A DNA stretch of 64,000 nt, taken from NCBI GenBank assembly GCA_009667805.1, contig CM019064.1, positions 269,619,662-269,683,661 on the forward strand, written 5' to 3'. The notes below the pieces were generated by a model. It was not told where the DNA came from and did not search any database. It was given only the letters and a program-made list of their open reading frames with translations. The translations under genes were made by a program, and so were the position numbers. Positions 33,240 to 43,858 of the stretch are shown here, piece by piece (within the stretch, counting starts at the first letter, position 1; each line of letters opens with the position of its first letter). The DNA is from Leptobrachium leishanense (lineage: Eukaryota; Chordata; Amphibia; Anura; Megophryidae).

Positions 33240-34048
33240 TAGCAAATATACCAGCCAGCTGCTCTGAAGAAGGAAGTTTTTTTCAGTGGAACAAAATGGG
33301 CCATTTTAGAAAAATGGTCAATGACCGTGAGAATGGTGGTATTACCCTCAGATGGGGGTAGGTTCACAATAAAGTCCATGGATAAATGGGTCCATGGTCT
33401 CGAAGGAACAGGGAGAGGTTGTAATAGGCCCACTGGGAGGTCAGCAGGGGTCTTGTTCTGGGCACACACGTTACAGGATGCAACAAACTCTCGGATATCA
33501 GCACGAAGAGTGGGCCACCAATATAGGTGAGAAACGGTTAGGATGGTCTTATTGACTCCAGGGTGACATGCAACCTTTGATGCATGCAGAACTTGTAATA
33601 ACTCCCTTCTGTCATTCTCTCCTACATACAATCTTTCTGGAGGTAGAGTGCTAGGGGCGGCATTCTGATAGGACATGCATTCGATCAACTGGGAAGACAC
33701 TTGCATACACACAGTGGCGACTATATGAGTACTGGGTATGAGAGAAACCGGTTCGGTGTGAGGTAGTTCCTCTTCTTCGAACTGTCTGGAAAGAGCATCT
33801 GCCTTGGTATTATGTGACCCTGGGCGGTAGGTGATCAAATAATTGAGGCGACTAAGGAATAAAGACCATCTGGCCTGGCAGGGGGACAGCCGCTTCACGT
33901 CTGCCAGGTAGGCTAGGTTCTTGTGGTCAGTTAGAATGCTCACCGGAATTTGTGAACCCTCCAACAGATGTCTCCATTCCTTTAGAGCCATTATAATAGC
34001 AAAGAGTTCTCTGTTGCCTATTTCATAGTTTCTCTCTGAGTCGGACAA
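33240..34048 (-). pseudogene. RNase H end and integrase N-terminal half
   Basis: A 269-residue open frame. It starts in RNase H (NYEIGNRELFAIIMALKEWR, LTDHKNLAYL, NTKADALSR). Then comes a spacer and the integrase HHCC domain (HASKVACHPGVNKT ... CNVCAQNK) and the first catalytic Asp block (THLSMDFIVNLPPS), followed by TVIDHFSKMAHFVPL. The order RNase H then integrase is normal for gypsy and contrasts with the element at 19736-24872. The end near 33240 is frameshifted (FFRAAG). Confidence 0.92.
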
Positions 34049-34049
34049 C

Positions 34050-34742
34050 TTATGGGAGAAGTAGGCGCAAGGGTGAAGTGGGTTTGTCCCAGGTGTCTCT
34101 TTGAGGAAGGACTGCCCCTATCCTGGATTCTGATGCGTCAACCTCCATTATAAGTGGTTTAGAAGGGTTAGGATGTGCTAGAATAGGTGCAGAGGCAAAG
34201 GCAGTCTTTAAATCCTCAAAGGCTTTAAGGGCAGCAGGAGACCAACTGGTTGTATTGGCCCCTTTCTTGGTCAAAGAGGTGATCGGAACAATTATAGAAG
34301 AAAAGTGTGGGATAAACTTTCTGTAATAATTGGTGAATCCGATAAATCTCTGGATAGGTTTCAACCCTTTGGGTAGAAGCCAAGACCGGATGGGTTCCAG
34401 TTTTTTGGGATCCATTAAAAAACCTTTGGACGACACTATGTACCCCAGAAACGGAACCTGTGTCACATGGAAGATGCATTTCTCTAGTTTACAGTATAAA
34501 CCATTTCGTAACAGAGTGCCGAGAACAGAACGCATGTGATCGTAATGTGGATGTAGTGCACCAGAATGTCATCTAGATCGACTATAACACATGAGGAGAG
34601 GTAGTCTCGAAGGACGTCATTTATGAAATCCTGAAAAACCGCAGGGGCGTTGCACAACCCAAACGGCATTACCAGATACTCGTAATGCCCGCTATGAGTG
34701 CTGAATGCGGTCATCCATTCATCCCCCTCTTTAATGCGTACC
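34050..34742 (-). pseudogene. Reverse transcriptase C-terminal part and RNase H start
   Basis: From 34742 the frame reads [34 protein letters not shown] and the catalytic block VDLDDILV (34567-34580; both Asp present, first residue Val instead of Tyr or Phe). A frameshift near 34540 leads into [36 protein letters not shown] and the RNase H opening MEVDASESRIGAVL. Another frameshift lies at about 34100. The upstream end is cut by a solo LTR. Confidence 0.92.
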
Positions 34743-35359
34743 TGTCACGGGACTGGCCTAGCATGTGTGTAGAAGTGTGGGTGTGAGCCCAAGATGCAGT
34801 AGTTATAGCAGAAGGTAGGATACAAGGTAACAGGGTTTATTTGTAAATACAAATAAACAGACAACAGACTAGGAATACAAACAATGGATACATATAACAG
34901 AGAAATCAGGCGGAGGTACAATGGGAGCAGGCAAAAGAGTGGTCAGGATATGCAAGGGTCTGGTACACAGGTAGCAGTAATATAACAGAGGGGTACAGGG
35001 GGGACAAGGAGGATACCAGTAATGAATGTCCAGGAATAGCAGAGGGTGTGCAGGAATGTCAATGGATCTAGAGCAGGAGGGGTTCCAGGCAAGGATCTAT
35101 GGGAGGCAGGTCTGCACTTGCTAAGCTAGGAAACTTCAATGAGGAAGCGTGGGATAAGGAGCGTAGCTTCCTCTTATGCAGGATTATTCAGGCTGGATAA
35201 GGTACAGGTGATGTATCAGGTTCTGAATGCAAATTGAATCAGAGTCCAGAACTGAGCATAGGAAAACAAAGTCCTGGAAACTGCATAAATCATGCAGAAC
35301 ATGGCAAAAGAAAGAAAAACAAGGGGGTGCTAGAGGGTCTGGGGGTTCGGACTGTGACA
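34743..35359 (-). mobile_element. Solo LTR inside the gypsy reverse transcriptase
   Basis: Plus-strand ends TGTCACGGGAC and GGACTGTGACA with a perfect 5-bp duplication GTACC (34738-34742 and 35360-35364). Removing it rejoins the reverse transcriptase frame. The shared words GAGCCCAAGATGCAGT and GGTTTATT...TACAAATA link it to the LTR-like element at 56230-57353, so a second gypsy family was active here. TTTATTTG near its left side suggests minus-strand orientation (AATAAA on the sense strand). Confidence 0.88.
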
Positions 35360-35364
35360 GTACC

Positions 35365-35606
35365 AGGTTGTATGCACCCCTGAGATCCAATTTGGAAAAC
35401 ACAGTGGATCCTCTAAGATGGTCAAAGAGGTCAGAGATTAGAGGAATAGGGTAGGCATTCTTAATGGTGATACGATTCAACCCTCTATAATCTATGCACG
35501 GACGGAGGTCGCCCTCTTTTTTGGCTACGAAGAACCCTGCCCCAGCTGGGGAAGAGGATCTTCTTATGAAACCCTTCTCCAGCGATTCCTGGATATATTC
35601 CTCCAT
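35365..35606 (-). pseudogene. Reverse transcriptase N-terminal part
   Basis: Reads [57 protein letters not shown] and [20 protein letters not shown], which are the canonical first blocks including the first catalytic Asp (KLDLRGAYN). The frame continues until the solo LTR at 35359. Upstream, a stop and frameshift separate it from protease. Confidence 0.93.
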
Positions 35607-35615
35607 GATAATATT

Positions 35616-36306
35616 TTACTTTGGGGACAATGGATAAATTCTCCCTTTTGGGGGAATGGTACCTGGGTATAGCTTGATAGCACAGTCATACGGACCGTGT
35701 GGGGGTAGCTTATCGGCCTCCTTTTTGTCAAACACTTGTTTCACAGACAGATATTGCTCTGGAACGGTAGAAGACAAAGGTTTTGCAGTAGGAGTATTGA
35801 GTAACCCGATAGGTAACATAGAGGAAAAACAAGAGGAGGAACAGGTGGGAACCCATGCAGCGACCTTTCCCTTTACCCAGTCAATGTGAGGATTATGCTT
35901 TTGTAACCATGAAAGACCTAAAACAACTGAACAAGATGGTGATGATATGATTTGAAACACGATAGATTCAGTATGATGACCCCCAAGACACATGGAAAGT
36001 GTTTTGGTCTCTTGGGTTATAACAGGAGGGCAAGGGGCCTGCCGTCAATGGCCTGTACCATTTAAGGGTTTGTATCTAGGGGATAGAGGAATAAGATAAC
36101 CTGAGGCAAAGGACTCATCCATAAGATTATCAGCAGCCCCTGAATCCAGCAATCGAATTTGACAGAACCCCATGATAGACAGGAAGAAGTAATCGTAGTG
36201 AGGTCGGTTTGGGGCACAAAGTGAAAACACCTAAGGCCGGTCCCCTCCTAGGGCTCAGATGCGAGCGTTTTCCGGGCGTGATGGGCACTCAAGGCGTTGG
36301 TGCCCC
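35616..36306 (-). pseudogene. Gag end and aspartic protease
   Basis: The frame at 36045-36230 contains IRLLDSGAADNLMDESFA, the DSG active site with the Gly-Ala-Ala variant common in chromoviruses. The next frame (35616-35993) has TESIVFQIISSPSCSVVLGL, SWLQKHNPHIDWVKGKVAAW, the second half of the protease plus the linker. Two stops near 36043 separate them. The distal part leads to reverse transcriptase (PPHGPYDCAIKLYPGTIPPK). Confidence 0.85.
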
Positions 36307-36774
36307 TAGACATGTGCACAGCACAAAATTTTGTTTTGAACTAATGAATTAGTCCTAAAATGCAATTTATTTAGTTGCTAAAGAAATTTGTTTTCAGTTC
36401 TTTAGTATGAAAACTAATTTCATTCATCCGAAAAACAGTGGATACAATTATTATTGTTGTGGCTCCTCAGAGGGCTGAGATCACTGCTTGTTACAGTATC
36501 TCTCACTCTCAGCACAATGTGTCAGGCAAAGCTGTTACAGTAATTGCTGCTCATCACAACGCTCAGAGTTTCAGTAAAACTAGTAAATAATATTTTTATA
36601 TATAAGAGGTTAGAACAATATTCTTTCCTTGTTTTACTGAAACTCTGAGCGCTGGTACAGTCAGTTATTGTAACAGCTGAGCCTGATACTTTGTACTGTG
36701 AGATAATATAACAAGCAGGCGATCTCAGCGCTCACAGCCACTGGATTTAAAGGGCTAAAAAAAAAGGTTCCTTG

Positions 36775-37020
36775 CTGTATAATGTATAGAACATCCTCCT
36801 GCATTAATTAATACCCCTCTCTGTATAATGTATAGAACATCCTCCTGCATTAATTAATACCCCTCTCTGTATAATGTATACAACATCCTCCTGCATTAAT
36901 TAATACCCCTCTCTGTATAATGTATACAACATCCACCTGCATTAATTAATACCCCTCTCTGTATAATGTATAGAACATCCTCCTGCATTAGTTAATGCCC
37001 CTCTCTGTATAGAATATCCT
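36775..37020. repeat. 48-bp tandem repeat
   Basis: About five units, each with CTCTCTGTATAATGTATAGA, ACATCCTCCTGCATTAATTA and ATACCC. Units are nearly identical, suggesting recent expansion. Confidence 0.95.
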
Positions 37021-37307
37021 ACTGCATTGGCATGTGGAGGGTGCAGAACTTCGGAATGCAATGCTTATCCAGCACAGGAGAGGGAACTTTACTTAAACTT
37101 TTGTATCTCTGTGGGGGAGATACAGGAATATAAAAGCAGGGGAGAGGAAAAATATTAATGTAAATCGGTCTGAAAGCTCAGAGAAGAGATGACTGGTGCA
37201 AATTTATTTTTATAATAAAATAAAGCACTTTAAATCCAGGCAAAACATTAAAATAAATCACACTGAAGGCTCAGAATGACAGAGTAACTGTGAGAGCTGG
37301 ATACTAT

Positions 37308-37498
37308 CAGGGTTATTCAGAGAGCGTGAAAAGCAGGAGAATGACTGGAGAATGAAAAATTCTAGGTCAAAATAGCCGATTTGGAAAGTGAGATGAAAGG
37401 GAGAATTTTTCTGGTTCGGTTATTTTGACCTAGAATGTTTCATTCTCCAGTCATTCTCCAGCCATTCTCCTGCTTTTCACGCTCTCTGAATAACCCTG
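37308..37498. mobile_element. Foldback MITE, CAGGGTTATTCAGAGAG family
   Basis: CAGGGTTATTCAGAGAGCGT and its complement at the right end; nearly identical to 1454-1634, so the family moved recently. Nested in the palindromic hAT element. Confidence 0.9.
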
Positions 37499-38160
37499 TA
37501 AACGTATCAGATGGAAAAAAAACCTTTATAACAAGCAGCACTGGGAGAGGAGAAGGACTTTATATAAAACGTGTATTATAGATGAGGAAAGGGGGATAGT
37601 GCTCCTGGATAATATAAAATGTATCAGACCTAAGCCCTATTATACAGAGCGGGAGGGGAGATAACACACGTTTTATAAAGTCCCTCTCTTCTCCCAGGGC
37701 TGCTTGTTATAAAGGGGTTTTTACTATCCAGCCCTCCTCTGTCATTAGCTTTCAGTGTGATTTATTTGAATGTTTTCCTTCTCCAGCTGCTTTTATCATC
37801 TTGTCTGCCTCATAGACATGCAAGGGTTAAGTAAAGGTTTCCTCTCCTGTGCTGGCTGTCTGTGCTGCAAGTGAGTATTCTGGAGCTCTATCACTGTCAG
37901 ATTTTTGGGTAGGGGTCGGGAAGGATTACGCATACAAACCTTTTCTGTAGCTTTACGATGTTGCGCTCTTCATTGCTGGTCTCCTTCACTCATCAATGTA
38001 ATATCACAAAAAGGACTGAAACTAAAATGTAGTGCATTTTATTTTAGTTTATTTTGTTTTGTGTACTGAGCAGTTTTGTATCTCTTGAGTCATACGAAAA
38101 CTAAATTATCCCAAAATTCAGACTAAATCGTTTTAGTACTAAAACTAATGCACATGTCTA

Positions 38161-38851
38161 GTGCCCCCTACGTCTGCAATATAGGCAAAGACCCTCTCTA
38201 CGTCTATAGGATTTCTCCTCTTCTGTAAATCTGGGGGGTCCCAATTGCATGGGTTCGGTATCAGATACCTGTGAAGAGCGAGATCGTGGGCTAACGGAAC
38301 ATCGTGTAGGAACCCTAGCAACGCTTCTTCTGGGTCTCTCTGTGTTTAGCTCTGTCCCTGACTCTGTTATCAATATCAATCGTGTAATTGATCATATCTT
38401 CTAACTCCTCCGGCAAATTCTTTGTTGCTATCTCGTCTAGGATAGTATCAGAAAGGCCTTCCTGGAAAAGCAATACAAGGCAATCATTAGTCCAATCAAC
38501 CTCTGCTACTAGGGTTTTGAAGTCTATGGCATAATCTGCAACAGACGTGGAACCTTGCTTAATTCTGAGCAGGGATCTCCCAGCCCTCTTGGAACGACCA
38601 GGAGGATCAAAGGTGCGTCTGTGAGCACGTACAAAGTTGTGGTAGTTATAGATCACAGCATCATCATTTTCCCACAATGGCTTAGCCCGTGCTAGGGCTC
38701 TACCAGACATATGATTAATCATAAATCCCACACGGGAACAATCTGAGACATAAATTCTAGGGTTTAGTTCAAAATGAATGCTGACCTGAGTCAAAAAGCC
38801 ACGACACCCTGTTTGTTCCCCACCAAAACGAATTGGAGAAGTCCTTGATAC
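38161..38851 (-). pseudogene. Gag capsid and nucleocapsid of chromodomain gypsy
   Basis: The minus-strand frame gives capsid text FLTQVSIHFELNPRIY, VGFMINHMSGRALARAKPLW and FDPPGRSKRAGRSLLRIKQG, SVADYAIDFKTLVAEVDW, LPEELEDMINYTIDIDNRVR. After a frameshift near 38340 it gives a nucleocapsid knuckle, CLYCRRRGH, cut off at 38161 by the hAT element 36307-38160. The upstream part of gag lies 10.4 kb away at 49304-49512, across hAT copy B. Removing copy B with one target duplication restores the frame. The open frame upstream of 38851 is transposon sequence. Confidence 0.9.
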
Positions 38852-39718
38852 TAGGGATGAGCTGTTCGGTTCGATCGGTTCGGAGTTCGAATCGAACATC
38901 GCCTGTTCGCATGTTCGCGAACTACGAACATTTCCGCGTGTTCGCCGCATGTTCGCCCACAATGCACCACAATGGACAACAATGCACTTTTCCACTGGCC
39001 TGAAGCTTGTAATTGGCTACAGCCTTGCACCTGACCACAGGTCCGGTGCAAGACAGGTTCAAGACTATGCCAATCACGGCTCAGAATCCTGATTGGGCAA
39101 ATTTTGCCCACTTATGGGCTCACAGAGCTAAGTCCCGCAGCACACTATATAAGGTTTCACACAGCGCTTCTACACGTGTTTTTTGAGAGGAGATTGTCCT
39201 GTTAGTGTGTGTTCTCACTGCCAGTCTGCCACCAGCTATTGGGGGGGGGTCAGTCATTTCTACAAAATTTCTGGGAATTGTGGTAATCTGTGTGTTCTCA
39301 CTAGGGATGAGCTGTTCGGGTTCGGACGGTTCGGAGTTCGACCCGAACTTTGGTAGTTCGAAAGTTTGCGAATTTCGAACTTTTTGGGCGTGTTCGGTTC
39401 GGGTTCGAAAAAAAAAAAGACATTTTGAAAAAAGTATAGAAAATGCTTAAAAAAATACTAAAAAATCTAGAAATAAAGAAACTCTTTACTGCAGAATATT
39501 ATAAGCAACGGTTTATTAGATATTGAATTAAAAACTAATGTGTACATGGAAAGATTATCAACTCTAAATGACCTCTGTTCACAAACGGGCATAACACCAG
39601 GTGTTTTTAGTCTGGTAATCAATTTGATACATTGTACACTATACTGAGGGTGCGGTGGTGTCTGCTTCTGATTGACATTTGAGAATTAATTTCCCTAAAA
39701 CATCCTAATATGCTGCAT

Positions 39719-40917
39719 TTAACCCTTTTGCTGCTGAGGCTTTTCACACCTCTGTGCTCAGGTCATTTTTACCGCTTTCGCTCATCATGTTTAACCGCGT
39801 TTTGTAGCCATATTTTGATATATGACCCAGACATATTATATATCGTTCTTTCCGACAGACTTGGCAGATTCATAATATGTCATTATTATATGTATACGTT
39901 ATTTCACGTCTGTATATTATAACAAAAATGCAATAAAATTAGAATTTTCAATAATTTATTATGTGTAAAGTGTTTTTTTTTTCAAATTTTAACATGCGAT
40001 CGTTAGCGGTTATATTTTGTATGGGGTGCGCTTGTTAAAAAAATTAGAAATTGGGTCTCGTTACTTTTTTTTAAGGAAAATTTAGCTTTTTTTAACAAAC
40101 GCACCGCATACAAAAATTGTTAGTGCAGCATTATTGTTCACATTATAATTGAAATGGGAACAATATTGCTGCATTAACAAAACAAAAGCAAAAAAAACTT
40201 GTTTATTTTTTTTTTTTAGAATTTTTTTTTTTATATTTTTATTTTTTAAAAAAATCATTTTTCATGCTCATGTTTGGTATCCTTGGAAAGGCCATGCTCT
40301 GGCCGATCCAACGATATTGAACATTAACTCCTAGCTGCCACGTATCAGGAGATAGGGGGTTCATTGGAACCCCCTATCTCCACCATTGGTGGCAGCTAGG
40401 GGTTAACTCCAGGACTATGCACGATGACGCCAGTCCTCAGGGGGGTGTTCCTGGAGGCTTGGCCGACATCCAAGATGTCGGCCAGCTCCAGGAGAGGATC
40501 ACGATCAGACGCTTTTCAGCGCCGATTCGTGATCCGGCTCCCCAGGGGTTAATCACAGCCACCGTTTGGAAGGTGCCTTCCAAACGGTGCCTGGATTAAC
40601 CCTCTGCCCCCGGCGATCGGGAGGAAGAGAGGTCCGAAGGACCTCCCCCCCTCCCTTTCAGGCGCTTCCTCCGCACATGCAGGGGGAGCGCCTGAATTAG
40701 ATGTCATCGCGCCGCCGCGATGACATCTAATTGCTCCGCCGGGGTCCCGGAGTGCTGGGCTGACATCCAAGATGTCAGCCCGCACCGGGGGGCGCAGCAA
40801 TCCGCCGGAATCCGGCAGATTGCTGCCTCCTGTGCATGGACGCGCTCAGCGCGTCCATAGCACAGGAGAACCACTTGGCTGGACGCGCTGAGCGCGTCCA
40901 TAGCAGCCAAGTGGTTA
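39719..40917. mobile_element. piggyBac-like non-autonomous element rich in hairpins
   Basis: TTAA flanks (39719-39722, 40914-40917) with short inverted ends (CCCTTTTGCTGCTGAGG and, at the right, the complement of CCACTTGGCTGC). The left half is AT-rich and the right half GC-rich. It holds a chain of hairpins at 40451-40492, 40560-40589, 40684-40736, 40757-40781, 40827-40869 and 40871-40914; the last contains the right terminal repeat itself folded on a GGACGCGCTGAGCGCGTCC core. Relatives at 3131-5117 and 59734-60610. Confidence 0.75.
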
Positions 40918-40952
40918 ACTGGTGTTTGAAAAAAATTCAAAATAACATCTAA

Positions 40953-41391
40953 GGCTAGGATCAGATGAGCGCATTTTGTACGGACTGTGCGTCCGTGCAG
41001 TACGGACGTACTTACTGACTGACAACAAGGTCGTGGCCAAACAGTCTGTTCTTTTCACTGACGTATTTTTTGACTGATGTAGCAGGGAAAATAAATTTAA
41101 AATGAAAAAACATTCTGTCCGTCAAAAATGCTAGACGTATAAATGCAGTCCATCTGACCTCGTTTCATCACTCACATACAAAGCTACACGGACGTTGCGC
41201 ACTTCGCACGTCCGTTCTAGCAGTATTACATTCTTGCCTAACCTGCGTCCATTTGCTGCGTCCGCCATGCATCCGCACTTCCGTGCGGACTTACTTCGTG
41301 TGGGGCTCCATTGGTCAGAATGCTATGCTGCCACGGACGTACAAATGTGCGGCAACACGGACGTGATAACTGCGCTCGTCTGACCCCAGCC
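40953..41391. mobile_element. Harbinger-like MITE
   Basis: GGCTAGGATCAGATGAGCGC at the left and GCTCGTCTGACCCCAGCC at the right; flanked by TAA and TTA. The interior is full of TACGGACGT / ACGTCCGTA words, like 52634-53082. Confidence 0.85.
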
Positions 41392-41430
41392 TTAAGCAAT
41401 GTTATTTTTCACCTTGGGATTAAACATTCA

Positions 41431-42372
41431 CAGGGTTATTCAGAGAGCGGTGAAAAGAAGGAGAACAACTGGAGAAGTGAAAATTCTAGGTCAAAATAGC
41501 CAAACCAGAAAAATTCTCCCATTTAACTCACTTTCCAAATTGGCTATTTGGTCTAGATTGTTCTCTTCTCCTGCCAGTTCTCCTGGCTTTCACCTCTCTC
41601 TCAGGGTTGTTCAGAGAAAGGTGAAAACCAGGAGAATGGCAGGAAAAGAGAACAATCTGGACCAAATAGCCGATTTGGAAAGTGAGATCAGGCTAGGGTC
41701 AGACTAACGCATTTTTCACAGCGAACGAAAGTGCGTCCGAACGCATTGCCGTATTTTTTTCACGGAATGCGCGAAAACGGTCATAAGAAGCGCATTTTTG
41801 CGCGTGATTTTTTACGGATCCAAACCAGGAAACTTTGGGTGTCTGGACGTTATGTTGGCCGGACATGAGCAGGGTCTGACGTCTCCAAATCACGCACACA
41901 CGCCGCTAGTGGACGCAACGCACTCTGTACGTCCGTACTAGCGGTTCTGCGTTCTCGAAAAAATGCGTTCATTTTCCACTTGCATTGCGCAGCCGGACTT
42001 TCGTGCGACCGTACTTCGTATATTGGCCGTCATTGCCCGTCATTTGCTGCTAGTGCGGCCGTGATTAAGTGCACCTAAACGCACGTTAAAAATTCGCTAG
42101 TCTGACCCTAGTCTAAATGGGAGAATTTTTCTGGTTTGGCTATTTTGACCTAGAATTTTCCATTCTCCAGTCATTCTCCTGCTCTTCACCGCTCTCTGAA
42201 TAACCCTGACAGGGTTATTCAGAGAAAGGTGAAACTCAGGAGAATGACTGAAGAGAAAATTCTAGGTCAAAATAGCCGAACCAGAAAAATTCTCCCATTT
42301 ATCTCACTTTCCAAATCGGCTATTTGGTCTAGAATTTTCCATTCTCCTGTCATTCCCCTACTTTTCACCGCC
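41431..42372. repeat. Cluster of three foldback MITEs
   Basis: Three tandem, imperfect members of the CAGGGTTATTCAGAGAG family, starting at 41431, 41602 and 42210. The second is split by a Harbinger-like MITE (41691-42113). The third lacks its terminal right end. All share the arms CTAGGTCAAAATAGCC and CCAAATCGGCTATTTGG. Confidence 0.85.
41691..42113. mobile_element. Harbinger-like MITE inside a foldback MITE
   Basis: GGCTAGGGTCAGACTAACGC at the left and GCTAGTCTGACCCTAGTC at the right. Flanks are TCA and TAA; the intact host MITEs have TAA at this position (GAGATAAATGGG), so a 3-bp duplication with one change is likely. It is closest to the copy at 12326-12749. Confidence 0.85.
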
Positions 42373-42953
42373 AAAAAAAAGTAAACTTTTTCTGCGTGTC
42401 CGAAAATGTCTCCTCTTTTCATACAGACTACCGCCCCAAGCAGTTGTTTATGGATAGATTAAAGGTAATCATTTACCGTCATTAGAAATGTCATTTTTTG
42501 GTTTTTACATATTTCTATACATCCTAGAAATCCGCCACTTCACGGGCAGGTTATGGGGACCTCCTAGGCACGATATTTGAAGGAATTTTTCGTTTTTATT
42601 TTTAACCCTTATTTCATGGAAAACTCACTGTCCCTTTAGAAACGTTTTTTTTTTTAAACTTTTTGTCCTTGTTTCCTGTCCCCCAGGGCACTACCCAGAC
42701 CCCCATACACTTTTTATGCCAAATATCTAGCAAATATGCCCTCTTGGAGGGCACTCTAAAAACCGAATTTTCAGCCCCATTGACTTGTATTGTGATCGGG
42801 TTCGGATCCGAACATTTGGAAAGTTCGGGTTCGGCTTCGAACCGAACTCGGGGAGTGTTCAGCTCATCCCTAGTTCTCACTGCCACCAAGTATTTTGGGG
42901 GTCAGTCATTTCGACAAAATATCTGGGAATTGTTCTAATCTGTGTCTTCTCAC

Positions 42954-43265
42954 TAGGGATGAGTTGTTCGGTTCGATCAGTTCGGAGTTTGCATCGAACA
43001 TAGCCTGTTCGCATGTTCGCAAACTACGAACATTTCCGCGTGTTCGCCCACAATGCACCACAACGCACTTTTCCACTGGCCTGAAGCTTGTAATTGGCTA
43101 CAGCCTTGCACCTGACCACAGTTTAGGTGCAAGACAGGTTCAAAACTATGCCAATCACGGCTCATGGGCTCACAGAGCTAAGTCCCGCAGCACACTATAT
43201 AAGGTTTCACACAGCGCTTCAGCATGCGTTTGAGAGGAGATTTGAGAGGAGATTTTTGTTGTGTT
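42954..43265 (+). repeat. Second, unpaired hAT 5' end within copy B
   Basis: TAGGGATGAG followed by the same 300-bp 5' region as at 38852 and 6176 (TTCGGTTCGATCAG, then CACTATATAAGG). It is preceded by CTTCTCAC but no matching right end with that duplication exists in the window. Best explained as a sibling element that inserted into the tandem-repeat region and lost its body by recombination between arrays. Confidence 0.75.
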
Positions 43266-43269
43266 AGTG

Positions 43270-43850
43270 TGTGTTCTCACTGCCAGTCTGCCACCAGCTA
43301 CTGGGGGGTCTAATTTCTTCAAAATATTTGGGAATTGTTCTAATCTGTGTATTCTCACTGCCAGCAAGTTTTTTGGGGGTCAGTAATTGCTACAAAATAT
43401 CTGGGAATTGAGGTGATCTGTGTCTTGTCACTGCCACACAGTATTTTGGGGGTCAGTAATTTCTACAAAATTGGGAATTGAGGTGACCTGTGTCTTGTCA
43501 CTGCCATGCAGTATTTTGGGGGTCAGTAATTTCTACAAAATATTTGGGAATTGAGGTGAAGTGTGTCTTGTCACAGCCAGTGCCACGCAGTATTTTGGGG
43601 GTCAGTAATTTCTACAAAATATTTGGGAATTGAGGTGATCTGTGTCTCTGCCAGCAAGTATTTTGGGGGTCAGTAATTGCTACAAAATATTTGGAATTGA
43701 GGTGATCTGTGTCTTGTCACAGCCAGTGTCACGCAGTATTTTGGGGGTCAGTAATTTCTACAAAATATCTGGGAATTCAGGTGATCTGTGTCTTGTCACT
43801 GCCACCCACCAGGGGGTCTCACTGATTTATAGGAGGTTTCTGAGACTTGT
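43270..43850. repeat. Subterminal tandem repeats of hAT copy B
   Basis: About eight units of roughly 70 bp (GTATTTTGGGGGTCAGTAAT, TTCTACAAAATATTTGGGAA, GATCTGTGTCTTGTCAC). More regular than in copy A. The array continues after the insertion 43859-45088 until about 45215. Confidence 0.92.
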
Positions 43851-43858
43851 AATCTGTG

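Larger units (their letters stand above)
36307..38160. mobile_element. Palindromic non-autonomous hAT element, TAGACATGTGC type
   Basis: Ends TAGACATGTGC and GCACATGTCTA, flanked by matching GTGCCCC (7 bp adjoining each end), located between gag and protease of the gypsy element. It is built of several large inverted repeats: 36480-36720 (around TACTGAAACTCTGAGCG), 37060-37100 with 37820-37860, and 37530-37570 with 37670-37730. It contains a 48-bp tandem array and a foldback MITE. No coding capacity. Confidence 0.8.
39302..42872. mobile_element. Non-autonomous hAT, copy C, nested in copy B
   Basis: Ends TAGGGATGAGC and GCTCATCCCTA with a perfect 8-bp duplication GTTCTCAC (39294-39301 and 42873-42880). 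The final 450 bp matches copies A and B. It has no transposase, so it would need to be mobilised in trans. It is itself a target for a piggyBac-like element, two Harbinger-like MITEs and a foldback MITE cluster. Confidence 0.92.
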
